Source: Acanthornis magna (Eukaryota > Chordata > Aves > Passeriformes > Acanthizidae). Taken from it: DNA of 64,000 nucleotides. Where the stretch lies: contig JAWUZG010000036.1 of NCBI GenBank assembly GCA_036785705.1, positions 12,457,501-12,521,500 on the forward strand. Reading direction: 5' to 3'. Below are positions 1 through 13,161 of this stretch, in pieces. Made by a program: the position numbers and the translations under genes. Position 1 is the stretch's first letter; each line of letters opens with the position of its first letter. Below the pieces are notes generated by a model. The model was not told where the DNA came from, ran no database searches, and saw only the letters and a program-made list of their open reading frames with translations.

Positions 1-453
1 ACTTAAAGCCTGTGTGGCTTCCTCAACATAGTCAATAGCCCTCCATTCCTTTTGTAGTGGTTTCTTTACTGTTAGCTCATTGGAAAGCTTTTATCAGTAG
101 TGTTTAATCTATTTTCCTTGAAACAGGAATGTATTTAGGAGAAAGTCCTCCCATACTCTTTTCTAAGCCAATTTTGGTCAACCAAATAGTGAAAGGATAC
201 AAGTAATTGTCTTTACAAGCAGGGGTGCCTTAAAAAACAGAGTTAGGCTTCAACTCCCTTTTTTCCTGCACAATTGGATTTTATCTGTTTGTTTCATTTT
301 ATTTTTTGTCTTTTATGTTCTATCATAGTCTCACAAAGTACAACTATGTTGTGGTGAAGGAGAATTTATGGAAAGGCTTGGAGTTCAGTTTAGGGGAAAA
401 GAGCTTTTTTTTTTACTGAGAGATTTTCTGTTCAAAATTCTAATTCTTTCATC
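1..453. other. non-coding, nothing recognised
   Basis: AT-rich sequence with short T runs. I see no open frame of interest, repeat family or RNA gene here. Confidence 0.6.
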
Positions 454-969
454 TTAAAGCAATTTCCACTGTACTTTCTGTTGCTTATTAACCAAATTTC
501 CAGGAGAATGTACCTTCTGCTGTCCAGAATCACACAGATAACTGAGAGGAGCGAGATATTCTGCATGTCTCTGTCTCTGACTGCAGGGTACAGGGCTACC
601 GTCCACCAGGACAGCCGCAACTTCTTCCACTTCTCCCACAATGTTAAGTACACCCAGAAAATTTTCCAGAGAGATTCTTAAAATTGTTGGTGTTCTCTTC
701 AAGTCACCAGAATCACCTGCAAACTGGACCTGCCTGTGCAGTTTGGGGCTGAAAGGCTCTTCAGAAACTTCTGACTTCATCAAAGCACAACCCATTTCAC
801 AGTGGGAGTGCAGAAGGCTCAGTGTGGGCACAGTATCACATATCACAGGATACCCCCCTGACCCTTTTACTCGCGTGCAGTCAACCTTGCCTTTGTTTTT
901 TTCCATTAAAAAAAAGATTTGACATCCACAATTTAAACCAGATCTCCCACTTGTCACACAATTTTCCAC
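454..969 (-). other. 171-codon open frame, unassigned (possible exon or decayed coding fragment)
   Basis: The minus strand is open for 171 codons from an ATG at the right edge. Stop codons are frequent in this AT-rich window, so this is the longest frame that a recognised repeat does not explain. The translation is of mixed composition, not low-complexity, with several acidic and hydrophobic stretches such as ISLENFLGVLNIVGEVEEVA. I recognise no domain, signal peptide or membrane segment. A possible splice donor (AAG|GTACAT on the minus strand, exon end near 514) lies inside the frame. No convincing acceptor with a pyrimidine tract was found upstream, although the ATG-side flank has a T run. 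There is no promoter or Kozak evidence. It could be an exon, a fragment of a processed pseudogene, or chance: a rough estimate suggests a frame this long could arise about once in a window this size. Confidence 0.2.
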
Positions 970-2625
970 AATAATTGCTGGACTTCTGTAAGAAAAGCAA
1001 GATATACCCTGACAATTAAACCAGTGGAAATGCTATTTTACTTGGTAAAATACTACTTTTATTGTGCAACATACTCCAAACATCTCCCATCAGCCAGATT
1101 TCTCACAAAATTAGATAACGAATATTTATTGAGATATTCCTACTGTCTAATTTGGTCTTTAGATTTAAGTATTTTAAACTGACCTTCCACTGTGCCCATT
1201 TCTCTCCACAGAGTACAAGAACTTCCCTCAATTACACCTTTTTTTCTGTACTGAAAATAGATACATTGGTCAGATTAGAGTTACTAGAAATTTGAACAGA
1301 AACAGAACTGTGAGTGCCTGGAAAGTGTCTCAGATCAGTGGGGGCCAGTGTCTTCAGGGCTTGTTTTGAGAGGATCTGAGTGTGAAGAAAACAATCCTGA
1401 AGAGATTGGAATGAAATTCTGACCATAGCTAGGAAATGATATAAAGTCTTCCTACTTGATAAAGACTTCCCACCATAAACAAAATGCCATTCATATCATT
1501 TGGTATCCTCTTACAAATGCCAAAAATTTCAGCAAAAGACAAAAAAAATGGACCAACAATATATTACAATTCTGCTTGTCTTTATGCCATATACAAACTG
1601 ACTTGATGCAGGACTTTTCATCTGACAGAGTCAGGCAGAAAAAATTCAGATGCTACAAAATAAATGGCTGTGTAAAAGTTTTGGGGAATATTTCACCTCT
1701 GAATAGGTGCCTTCTTTAGAGTCTCTGAGCACCCTCCAAATGAAAGAACACTAAAGGTTTTGTCTTTGTCTTATGCTGATCCTCTTATGAAGACTGTGGC
1801 AGACACTAGACATAGTGCTTATTCAAGTTGATAAAAACAGGAAGTTACAGAATGGATCTGGAAAGCACATATACGACAAAACATGGAAAAGCACATGTTC
1901 CTGCAAAATGTCATATTAGCCAATGCTAATTCTAAAGTATAGCAATGATAATAATGCTACAGAGAGAAGCTCCTGCTTAGTACGTGTAGACTTGAAACTG
2001 AAATGAGTGGGAAGCCTGGCTGAGTAAAGCAAGTGAGCCAGACCCAACTACTTGCTAGCTATCAGGCCATCAGTCCCTAAAGTATTCCAAACATTCCCCA
2101 GAGGCAACAGGAAATTCTAGTCCAAGACAGTGACCCTGATAATAAAGATGTGTGTAAAATGGTCTTACCACACTACCAATAATACGAGTGCTGGCCTCTC
2201 TGATTTAATAGCAGTTTTAAGGTCCTGCTCACCACCCAGCACAGGTAAAATATCCATATTGATTGCAACTTGGCAGTAAGTGGTGTTGTCACTGTTGTCA
2301 TGGCTCCCTTCCCACTACATATCATCATGCTTTTCACACTTTTAATTAAATACATTTCTCCAAGTGAGTTCTGATTGCAAGAATAAGACAGAACTTAATG
2401 CATTCAGCTGGTCCAGGGTGATTACTTGCATTGTCCATGTTATTAGCATTAGTGCATTCAGTATCAATCTGGTAAAACTTTCAAAAATTAAGGAAGATTC
2501 CCTTAAGAGAAAAAAAAATTATATTCTTCATTTTATTTTGTCAGTTTGAAAGGCCATTGGTAGCCTTTACAGTTCCTTCCCTCCTTTATAATTATTCAAA
2601 AGGGGGCTTTTTTTCTTTTTGCAGT
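970..2625. other. non-coding, nothing recognised
   Basis: AT-rich sequence with only short chance-length open frames (60-87 codons) and no domain-like translations. No transposon family was recognised. Confidence 0.55.
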
Positions 2626-2684
2626 CATCATTATTACTAGTTTATTTGAATTATTCTCACATCATTATTACTAGGTTATTTGAA
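2626..2684. repeat. short tandem duplication, period 34
   Basis: A 25-bp segment at 2626-2650 (starting CATCATTATTACTAG) recurs at 2660-2684 with one mismatch. It is the first of three local duplications within 280 bp. Confidence 0.85.
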
Positions 2685-2710
2685 AAGTTCCCTGATAAAT
2701 ATAGAAACTC

Positions 2711-2765
2711 CTGTTTACTAAACTTCTTCAATTAAGTTAGACTGTTTACTAAAGTTCTTAAATTA
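2711..2765. repeat. short tandem duplication, period 31
   Basis: The 24-bp segment at 2711-2734 (starting CTGTTTACTAAA) recurs at 2742-2765 with two mismatches. Its sequence is unrelated to the duplication 30 bp upstream. Confidence 0.85.
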
Positions 2766-2843
2766 TGGATCATATTCTGAGGAAATAAAGAAAATGGCAA
2801 AAGAAAACTCTGAAACACCTAAGAGAATAAAGGAAATTACAGG

Positions 2844-2900
2844 CTTACATAACTTAATTACATAACATTACTGATCTTACATAACTATAAAAAGATCAGT
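2844..2900. repeat. direct repeat with overlapping 9-bp hairpin
   Basis: CTTACATAACT occurs at 2844-2854 and 2876-2886, with a partial copy TTACATAAC in between. ACTGATCTT at 2870-2878 is the reverse complement of AAGATCAGT at 2892-2900, giving a 9-bp stem with a 13-nt loop. Confidence 0.7.
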
Positions 2901-4365
2901 GGCTGCAATAATGCCTCAAACCGAGGGATTCAAGCGCTGTTTAAAGAGGTTTGACATTGTCTGCTTATTCATCTTTCTTAGCTCTGGGTGACAGATTTCA
3001 ACAGAAAACTTCTGGGAAAAAATTCCGGAAAAATTAGAGAAAGATGGTAAGATCAGGTGGAGTTGGGAAAAGGTTATTTACCCAGTTCTTCATTACAAGT
3101 AAAGCAGCATTGCCAAGGTCTGGAATACAGATTAATTTTAAAGATATCTGTTGTTATTACCTCATATAAACATCAGTTTTGAGAACAAAGGCAGTTCTCA
3201 AAAGCCAAAGATTTTATCATTCTTCTAGTGTAGAAAAAGCACTCATGCTCTGTTGCAAAGAACTAACAACTGGAGCTAGTAGTCAGAATATTTTCAACTA
3301 AATGTATAACCATACAGCTTCACTAGAGTGAAATTTATTTTGGAGAGACATATCAGTTGCAAATGTTTTCACAAAAAGCTTTAAGAGGTCATGGTCCCCT
3401 GAGGCATCTTCAACAAGAAGTGAAGGACAAACTGCCTGCAAACTTTATACATGCTAGTTAAAGGCAAGTATTTTGAAGTGATTCTGTTAGTAAATATGTA
3501 TTTGAAAGATTTTATTTCTTTTAGTTTCATCACTGAAATTTCAGAAAGAAAAGTACTGAAACAAAATTGGGTTCTACCAGCCTGTTCTACTAATACCTAT
3601 TTCTGGTTGGATTACGTCAGCTGAGGCAAAACCTTACATTTCTGTGCCCACAGACTGCGTGGCAGAAATTGTGGGGTAGGCAAAGAACAGGAGGGGGAAC
3701 AGCAGCCCTATAGTCAGGCTTATGGTCCTGGTTTCCCTCCCCACTAAGCCATGCTGTCTCCCACAGACCTGACAGTGATCTCAAGGAAAGATAAGGTAGA
3801 AGGATGAGGTCTCTTTGTTTGCCAAATAGCAGACACATTAGTTTGGAGATACTGTGTTTGAATTTCAATTTTTGAAACAAAACCCCCAAAACAGGGACAA
3901 AACCAAATTTTAATGTCGTGATAACTGCTGAATACCATCTGGAAGGTGGAGTCTGAGTGCACTGCTGCTTCCCTTTTTACCTCCAGTCTTCTTTAAGTTC
4001 CACTGCAAAAAAAGCAGAAGATTTATACCACTATAAAACTCACAAGCTGGTTAATATGTAAGGACCATAGGCAGCTACCATTTTTTAAAACTTTTCTCAG
4101 TGACAGTGGGAGGTTGACATTGTCAGCTTCCCAACTTGTGGACCAAACCTATGTATCTCTCAGACCTGATTTATGTCTGAAACTTGGTGATTCTAGAAAA
4201 GGTTGGCAGAACCAGTCTTGGAATGTAGGTGATCAAATTAGCCCAGTGTAACATGAATTGCAGTTCTCAGCTTAGAGTTCTTTCTCACTAAGCAAATAAC
4301 TTAAATTTTGGGTCAAGTGGCCTTCCTTAAAATGCCATTTAATATGAAATAATCTTAGAAATGAT
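2901..4365. other. non-coding, nothing recognised
   Basis: No supported gene or repeat family. Overlapping minus-strand frames of 90 and 72 codons at 3617-3962 have unremarkable translations. Confidence 0.55.
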
Positions 4366-4410
4366 ATTAGATATATAGATGATATATGATTAGATATAGA
4401 TGACATATAG
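4366..4410. repeat. imperfect AT-rich tandem duplication
   Basis: ATTAGATATATAGATGATAT-type sequence at 4366-4388 is followed head to tail by a related copy at 4389-4410, with a 2-base deletion and a few substitutions. Confidence 0.7.
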
Positions 4411-4986
4411 AACTTTCATGATGATAAGAAGAAAGAAGAAATCATATGTGAGAGCTATTCTTCCATGAGTGGAAAGGATAACAAAGAACGAAGAGGAAAT
4501 ATGGCTAATAAAATAATATAGAAATGAAACTATAAAGGGAGTTAAAATTTTCTACAAGCCATTTGCAGTAATGATAAAATGTACTATGTGAAACTGAAAT
4601 GTTTCTATGAATTAATGAAGAACAACAGCAAAGGGATTTAACAAGTAATGTGATGTACAGATTCTTTCCGTATGTTCTATGAAGAAGAAATTGCTTTACT
4701 GAATAGAAATAGCTATGGTCAGATAAAGGTTAGACCATAGACAATCACAGAAAATGCATCTTTTCAAAATTTGTAAGCCTAGCTGCTACTGGAGGGAAAA
4801 CAACTGAAATGAGAGGGGCACAGATGGGGAAATAAGGGTGTCCCTCAAGAATACCTGATATACAGTGATCCAGAGATGCCGCAGTCTGCTAAATCATACT
4901 GCTGTGAATAAAGGTGCTGTGAAACTTCATAACGTTCTAGTAAGAGCATTAATCTGCTAGAGAAGTGGCACCTTCTCCTCTCTGGC

Positions 4987-5088
4987 TTTTTTTTTTTTTT
5001 TTTTTTTGGTTGGTTGCTTGGTTGGTTTTTGGTTAGTTGTTATTAGATTTGGTTTGGTTTTGGTTTTGGTTTTTGTTTGGTTGTTTGA
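4987..5088. repeat. poly-T (21) followed by GT-rich low-complexity tract
   Basis: Twenty-one T residues at 4987-5007 run into about 80 bp built only of short G pairs and T runs (GGTTGGTT, GGTTTTGG). On the minus strand this is a CCAAAA-type tract ending in poly-A, which could be the remains of a retroposed A-rich tail. No body of a retroelement was recognised next to it. Confidence 0.8.
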
Positions 5089-5569
5089 ATAACTGACACC
5101 AAAAGAAATACTTCTCTTCGCAGAATTTAGGTCTGACAGGATCTGGCACGTTTCTTCTACCACCAGTTCAGCAGAAATGAAGAAGTACATTCTACTTTGT
5201 ATGACATAGAAGAAGAGCTACCACTTCAGGTGAGTGAGAGAAATTTTAGGGTATGAAAAGAAGTCTGGTTCTCTCTCTTCAGCACAGCAGAGTAAAGAAA
5301 ATGAATACTTTTACACAATAACACAGGACTTTCAAAGTGCATCACCATGTTTCATACTGATTTTTTTTTTATCTAGCAAAAGGAAAACACAGCTTTCTGA
5401 AAAACCCAGTCAGAAATGTTCACTGGGCAGCTGAAAATACTTCTACAATATAATGTTTGTTTAAAACAAGACAAAAGAAAAAAAAACCCAAAGCAAAACA
5501 AAACAAAAACTTGATCCTCCCTTTTTCCCCAAGTATAAAATAAAGAAAAATAGATGAATCTGAAAAATC
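5089..5569. other. non-coding, A-rich stretches
   Basis: Contains an A/C-rich stretch around 5460-5510 (AAAACA-like units). There is no gene or recognisable transposon. Confidence 0.5.
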
Positions 5570-5584
5570 TTTTTTTTTTTTTTT
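5570..5584. repeat. poly-T run (15)
   Basis: An uninterrupted T15 homopolymer, followed by GTTTTA. Confidence 0.85.
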
Positions 5585-8500
5585 GTTTTATACAAAATAG
5601 AGGAAGAGACCATAATGATAGGTAACTACTCTTTCACTGAAGCCGTGGCATATGGCTGTCCTACAAACCAAAACTCAGAGAGTTTGGTAAATTACAGAAT
5701 AATTTTGATATTTCACCCTATAAATGAAAAGCTTGCACGGCAGCAGTTTACCTGTCTTCAAAGTACAGATTTATACAAACTGAATTTGTGAATTATGTTT
5801 TGTTTAAACCTCAAATCCTAAATGTATATTTGGCAGAGATGTAAAACAAAGAGAATTAGCAGCTCTCAGATAGCATAATTGAGAGCAGATGTTTACAGAA
5901 ATTCAAGCAAGAAGAATACTCTTATCAATTATCAGTGGGTAAAATTCTTGAACTATGTAGGCCATTCCCTGTATTTCCAGTAGCCCACTGCAATCTTCCT
6001 GCTCCTTGTTAACCCTATAGAGGTGTACCTGTTGCATTCATTCATTCTTCTGCTACTTTGTCTCCATATACTAAACCCACAAATATTTGTATTATTTTTG
6101 AGCTGCTCCACCCGGGATGTGGTAAACTGAGACCTGCAGGGGCACAAAAGACATTTACTTTGGAAGAATAACAGCTTTTCTCTTACAAATGAAACAGAGT
6201 ACCAAGCTGACAAGTGACACTGAGCATGCACACCCATTTTGGAATTTCTGTGAAACTTCTGTGATCTCCAAAAAAAAATTCAGCCTCTGTTGTGATCCTA
6301 TTGCATCACCACATGCAAGCACAATATAACAATTACAAAATGCAGGACATTTCAGCAATAGGAGTTTGGGCCTTGGGAATTGTCCAGATTAAGCTGAATG
6401 TTTATAAAAATATAATAACTTCTAATTAAGGGTGCTGGGGGGACCTTCCCTGACTCTGTAAACACCAAGTCTGTAACTTCATGCATGTCGTCAATTTGAA
6501 AGGCTTTCAGGCAGCGGGATTCTGTGGAGTCTTAATCCCCTAAACCGTTTTTGCCTCGTGTGGAAATTTGATTGCACTTCAGAAACAAACCTTCAAAAAG
6601 ATACACAATTTTGTGTGTACAGCAAATTTGATTCATTTGACTTTTCTTATAGCTTCTAGGCAGCACTGAGCACAGACTTTTGGGATGATACACAATCACA
6701 GGGATGAAAGGCTCCCTTCATTTCCTGTTTTAAGATTCCCTTAGGGGAATATATATCTTACAACTGAAAGAAAATCAAGTAATGTCAGCACCTTGACTTC
6801 TGTGCTTCACTAGAACAGTATATGCATTGCAGCTTGATCCAATATCAAAGATGAGTTGCAAAAGCCATTACTCACTGTCACATTCCCAATGAAGAGATGC
6901 ATTGAAATCAAAGGAAAGTATAGCTTGTGTTCCCTTGGTAATACAGTCTACTCTTTGTCTGCCAAAAGTCTCACCTCTGTTTGCCAGTCAGGTGACCAGA
7001 GGCCTAATTATTTGCCAGTATATTAAAAGACTCTGTGTGTATGGGGTCATTGCACGGCCTCAAACAGAGACACTTCTTGGAGTAAACACATATTTTTAGG
7101 GCCTTCACTTGGCCTCAGCTCTGGACACAGTGCAGAAATAAATACTGGTAAATATTTTTTATAAATGTCTTAAGGATGTCTTTTGGCTCAATTTTCCTAC
7201 TTTAAGAATCTTCTAAACAACACTGTGTATTGGCTCTTCACAAAAGCCTCATGGATGGTCTCACCTCCCTATCGCCTCTTTTCCCATGCCATCCAAATGC
7301 AGAGTTAAAGAGATGAGGTCTTTCCCTGGCAGCACTGGTGTCCCTGGGAATGCTTTAAGGTGTGTTTGATCCTGCTGCTGCTAATTTATTTGCATAACAT
7401 AAAAGTGCTCTCACTCTACAGAGGAATTTAGCAATTTTCTTCAAGCTGCTACAAAGCAAAGTAAAACAAAATAAATTTTTTCACAATGAGAATGGAACTA
7501 CTTGCCCAGAGAATCTGTGGATCTGCATCACTACAGATTTTATAGGAAAAGACTCTGGGCAAGCCAAGTTGACTTTGCGGTTAACCTTCCTCTGATCAGT
7601 GGCTGCACTAAGTGCCACCCAGATGTCCCCTCCAAGCTAGATTGTGCTCCGATGTTGATTTTTAAAGCAGCATTTGCCAACCAAAGTGTGTATTTCTGCT
7701 TCCTGCTGTGCGAGGGGAGCAAGGTATTTATTTTTAACAGGAGGCACTGTTTATGTGATAATTGCTGTGACCTCAGTACTTTGTTGCTTCAATTCTATCA
7801 CAACTGACAATCACCAGAGCGAGGAAGTGTTTTAGTGAGTCCAACATATCTCTGAAACTGAAAGCCATCTGACCACACAGTGATGGCAACAAGTAAATTT
7901 GCCGTCAAAAGTTACTTTTGTAGAAACCTAAGGAAGTTAAAAAAAAAACAACTGGCAGCCACAGACTAAAAAGACTGAACACTTACTGTCTGAAAGAGCA
8001 TGAAAGTTCAAACTTTGGAACATTGTTACATTTATGAAGAGGTGAAAATAGTATGGTACATTTTCCTATAACAACACAGATCCATTTTTGGGCACAGTGA
8101 AAAAGACAATTTTTGTGATACTAAACGTCTGAGAATAACATTTATTATTCTCTACAATCAGCAGTTGTCATCACAGCTATATTTAGCAGAAGCCAGAACC
8201 CATAGAAAAGAGCATGAAAATCACCTTTCCTGAAGAGTTGAACCTTGTTATTTTCCATACCTTGAGTTTTGGTAGCTATCAATATATTTTCAATTACAAG
8301 AAAAGAGTTCTTGGCCTGCAAAATTTACAGCCTGACGAAAATCATGTGCAAAGTACAGGAGAAATGACAAAATATTACAGTTGCCTTCTTGCATTTGAAG
8401 AGTGAACTTTCACCATTAAAATATTGTCAAGTAAATAAAGTAACTAATAGTGATGATTTAGAGCCACACCAGCCATGTCTGTATTCTTCTTCAAAACGAT

Positions 8501-11500
8501 ACTGGAATAATGGCTTAGTGCATAAAGTCTCTTACTCTAAACTTGCATTGTGCTCCTCCTTTTTGGATGCCAGCCCAGCCTTGGGTTATTCTAGGTAGAA
8601 TATATTCCTCTGCAGTTCGCTAGCTTTTCTAATAGAGTACTTTGGAGCAGCCTAGCAAACCTGACTCTCAGATTTCTCTCAGCTAAGCTTAATATTTCTG
8701 CCTGACAATCTGGGAATATAAGGCTGGCAAGTTTGTTGCTAGATTTTTAGCTTTAGTGCTCACTAGGGCAACAATTAATTTTTTTGAGTTATGTAATGAA
8801 CATTGACTAAATCATTTTAATGCTGACCTAAAAAGCCAATTTCATAACCTGTTCATGAAAATGTTTAGCCAAATGACACTAAGTCCTTGGATTCTAAAAC
8901 CATGTCATTTTATAAAATATTTGGATAGAATATTGTACTACTCAGTAACTCCAGGCAATGAAAGGGTGTCTTAGATTTTAGTTTGTCTTGTGGCACATAA
9001 CTTCTTGCACTGACCTCCTTAGCTGCAACTGTATTGATATATTTTTTTCAAGAAAGGTTTCTCAGTGTCGCATTAGTGACACAGGATTAGATACCCTTTG
9101 GAGCGCAGTTCATGCATGAGGTTTTTGACCTTGGGTGAAAGCAGCTGTGTAGAATGCAGAGCTGGTCTCATTAAATGACCACTAAACTTCCCAATTGCTT
9201 AAATTGTTACAATCTCCATTTATAGCAAAGCTGTAATTGTACCTAAGCTTCTTTGCTATACAGAGGAGCAGTCTGTGGATATCATCAAAACCACCTGTCA
9301 AGCTTTGCCATATCAGATAAGCCTCTGATGTTGGAACTTTAATCTACAGGAGTCATTTTGTAATAAAACCCCACTTTCAGCATCCTTAACTGCTCTCAAA
9401 TCCGTTTTTTAAGTTACAATGGATTTACTATCCTTTTCATCTCACTTACTTTTATCTTGCTGGACCATTCAAAACTGAATGCTACTCTGAAGGTTTTTAA
9501 ATGGTCATTAGGCACTTTTTCCACTGAATCAGATATGAACATATAGTGACAAAACTATCTTTGGAGGATTGAAGTTCTGAATGACCCAAATATGTGTTTC
9601 AGCATTATTTATTTTCAGCTGAATGAAAACAGTAGTCCCTTTCTCTAATGCAATGATTTTCACTTTGAATTTGACACCTAGGAAAAACAGCTGAGGCATC
9701 CTTAGACTGATTAAGGCTGTTTTCAAAAGACCTACTCAAGTCAAAAGCGTTTGGGAAGGTGTGTTATATACACTGAAAGTGTTTGCATTGTAATTGTATT
9801 TTCTGTTTGTACAGGGCTGATAGGTCATTTCCCCTGGAAACTTAATATATTAAAAATGATATAATACAAATAATAGTAATAAAACATGCAATTAGTTTGC
9901 TGCAAAGCTGCAAAGGATAAAACTATTGCCACTCAGAGAAAATTTTCACAGTGACATCACTAAGATCAGAATTTCACTGAGAGAATTTTTTGCACCCTAG
10001 GACAACCGTAAGCTTTACTTACGATGACATAAGCATGAGGGTCATATTTTAACTAGCATAATTTTACTTTACTGGATTATAGGGTGCCATGTAGTGCTCC
10101 AGTGCAGAGATTCTACTTACAGGAGATGTTTCCAGCTGAACTAGGTGGGAAGGTTGTAGTAGCCTATCCAAAGTAGCTTGAAAAAAATTTATCCTGCTGA
10201 GAATGTTATGTGGAGCTAACCTGCGCATATCTGCACACCACTGCAATGTACAGGGTGGACACCAGAGAAGCAGCCCCTGGGGACTGACAGAGTCTCACTG
10301 TGGCTGTGATTCAACCTCATAACTTCTCCTTTGGCAGAACTATTTCATGAGGTTTCTGCTCCTCCACTTTCACCTTTGTCCAACTCACTCTGTGAAAGGA
10401 TATGGATTAAATTTAGCCATCCAAAGAACATTTTTCTTTGGAATTCAATTTTTTGAAAATAATCATTTCATTGATTGAAGGGGTTCCATGATTAGGCTTG
10501 TCATTCTGACTAATGGCGTCAATAGCATCCTGATAGTAGAAACAAGTAATTTGGGGGAAAAAAGTAATGAGAAAGGCTTAACCAAGCAGAATTTCTGGAG
10601 AAAATGTCTGTGGAATGATCTCTGCGATGTATGCTCTGTTCATATGGAACAGTTTGAAGAATAGGGTGATTAAACCAGTCACTGAATCTGCTTGTGAATA
10701 ATGTCTCAATGCAGAACACAGAAAATGTGTTCTTCTCACTGGCAATGTGTCGGTTCTGACATAGCTTTAAAATGAATTATTTGCATGGAGGGCTTGTAGG
10801 ATTGTACAATATTGCCTTTGTTTTCTTTAATTATTGTTGTCATGCTAGAGAAATATAAGTAAGCAATGTGGCAAGATAATTTGCAAGTCGAGTTAATAGC
10901 AGAGAGGGTACCATATATATGTAGAATTAATACTGGAAGATGTTAAAATACTTTAAAAAACTGTGTGAAATTCACTTTGTGATTAACACCACCCCTCAAA
11001 TTAGAAGACATTTCTTTTAATAAGTTCATAATTGTGTCTTGATTTCATCGAAAAAATAGGGAAAAGTTCTGTAAAATAATGCTTTTGGCTTAGTTTTCTG
11101 TGTCATTCCTCTGACTAGTTTAGCCCTTGTGCTGTTTTTCACACATCCATTGTGAGTAGGATTGTACTTTTTGCATGCTCCAAATAAAATTTGGTTCAGA
11201 AATCTTTATGGTTGTAATGCTAATTTGTGATGCTGTTAGCTGGGCTACTGAAGATTTCTTTGCAACATAAAATTAACAATACCAAGATAGAGATGAACTA
11301 TATGATACCAGTCTTGCAAGTGATCCAAAGAACATAATGTTTTTTCTCATTAATATTTGATACTACCAAGGCAAAAAGTAAGCAATCAGAATCCTGTGTT
11401 TCTTCACTGTTTAAAATTCTCAGAAAAAAAATTGGATTTTAAAAGGAAATCTACTTCTTTCTGAAATGTACTAAAGAGTAAACTACATTTATAGGGGTGA

Positions 11501-13128
11501 TTTCTATTTTGAATACTTAGGATAGAATTTGTCTTTGGCCAAGGTCCAATTCTTTTCTAATCCGCTCTTCCTCTAACAGCTCTTACTTTACTGGCATTTC
11601 ACATGCCATAATGCTTTGAAATAGGAGAAAAAATCCCAAAACCAAACCAACGAACCCAAAACAACAAAAAATCCCACTGATGATAAAAATTATGCTGTTT
11701 GAGATCCGCGACTCCACCGACAGGAAAATTGTCTCTTTACACCTTTGAAGAATATATTTCTGTATTAAATAAAAAATTACATTGAACAAAAGACATTGAT
11801 GCCACTATTAGTAACACAGTGTGATTAAGTGAGTATTCAAGCAGGCAGCCTCTAATGGAAATACACTGTGATCAGCTTGCTGACAGCTCTCTCCAAGAAA
11901 CTACAGCCAGAAGAAGGTTTATAGTGCATTGGTCTTTTGTAATCCTAGTCCATGTAAAAGATGCAGGAGCAGCATTGGAATGTGACTCTTGGGGCTACAA
12001 CTTATCCCGATGTAACCAGCACCAGAGACTAAACCTTACTGAAAGATTTTAGGGCTGCACAAAGTATTAAACAACTAACTTTGTCCAAGCAAGACATATC
12101 CATTTTTATAAGTGCTATCTGTAGATGATATTGCAGCAGTGTTTAGGATTACCTAAACAGAATATTTTAAAAGTTGTAGCTTTATAAAATTTAGTTTACC
12201 TGATCTGAAATTTTTGATCCTAAATGTCTGAATTAGTCCAGAGTACAAGAAACATTTCACCCAAAACAAATACAGAGAACAGATATTTTCTTCCCCGTGT
12301 CAGAAAATTCTGAAAATTTTGGAAACATCCAATGATTTCTACTTAAAATCTGGCAAATCTGTTCCATTTATACTAAGGATGTCACTTGTGTTGTTATAGT
12401 AAAAATGTCCTAGATGCTATACCTGCATATGGCCCATTCTGAAATGTCCAAGGCAATTCCCCAGAGGGTTACTGTAGGACAGAGACTGTTTCTACTGAAA
12501 CTTGACTGCTTGAGTTTCCTTTGACCTCCTTCTTGGCTGCAGACGATGAGAAGGAGATGGAAAGCCCCAGACTCACAGGAAGAAAATACAAGAGGCAGGT
12601 GTGGGAGAAAGTTGCAGACTGCACGGGGAGGGGCAAGTGCCAATTGTCTGGAAACTGTAAGAGAGATCCATGGAAAAGCTAGGAGGAGACTGAGACTAGA
12701 CAGGGAGCACAAAGAAGGAAAGAAGTCTTGGATCTGAAGCACATGTAGAGCATGAATCTAATAAAACAATGACATGAAAGATTTCCAAGGGAGGCAGACA
12801 GGTCAAATGAAATTGAAAGTGCCTGAGCCAAGTCATACAAACTTGCTCCACTCTGATGAAGAGGAGACTGGGACAGACTGGATATGAAAAACCTTATGAT
12901 GACAAGTGTCCTGAAGACTGAACTGCAACACATACTGTTCTTCTAATACATCTCACTGCGCATTCATTAGGGTCTGCCTTGCCCAGTGCATTAACATATA
13001 GAGGTCAAATATGTATTCAAATTACAAAGCACAGAGAACATGGAAAGAATGTGTGGAATATCCAGCACTGCTGGAACATAAATACAGTATTTGGTTAGAA
13101 ATTCTTCAATTCCCTGAGATTGAGATTT
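5585..13128. other. 7.5 kb non-coding, no gene or repeat family recognised
   Basis: The longest open frames are 110 codons (12410-12742, minus) and 101 codons (7502-7807, plus). The second is Cys-rich but has no regular spacing that would identify a domain. A purine-rich stretch lies at about 12545-12740. A/C-rich sequence near 11635-11670 creates a hydrophobic-looking minus-strand frame that I read as a composition artefact. Conserved non-coding elements may be present but need alignments to detect. Confidence 0.5.
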
Positions 13129-13161
13129 GCATTCATTTATTAAATGTAATTAAATGAATGC
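13129..13161. repeat. perfect 11-bp inverted repeat, AT-rich hairpin
   Basis: GCATTCATTTA at 13129-13139 is exactly complementary to TAAATGAATGC at 13151-13161, with an 11-nt spacer. The spacer and the start of the right arm contain TAAT/ATTA cores of the kind bound by homeodomain proteins. Function is unknown. Confidence 0.75.

Noticed and set aside
7502..7807. 101-codon Cys-rich open frame
   Set aside because: Cysteine spacing fits no zinc-finger, EGF or defensin-like pattern I know, and there is no signal peptide.
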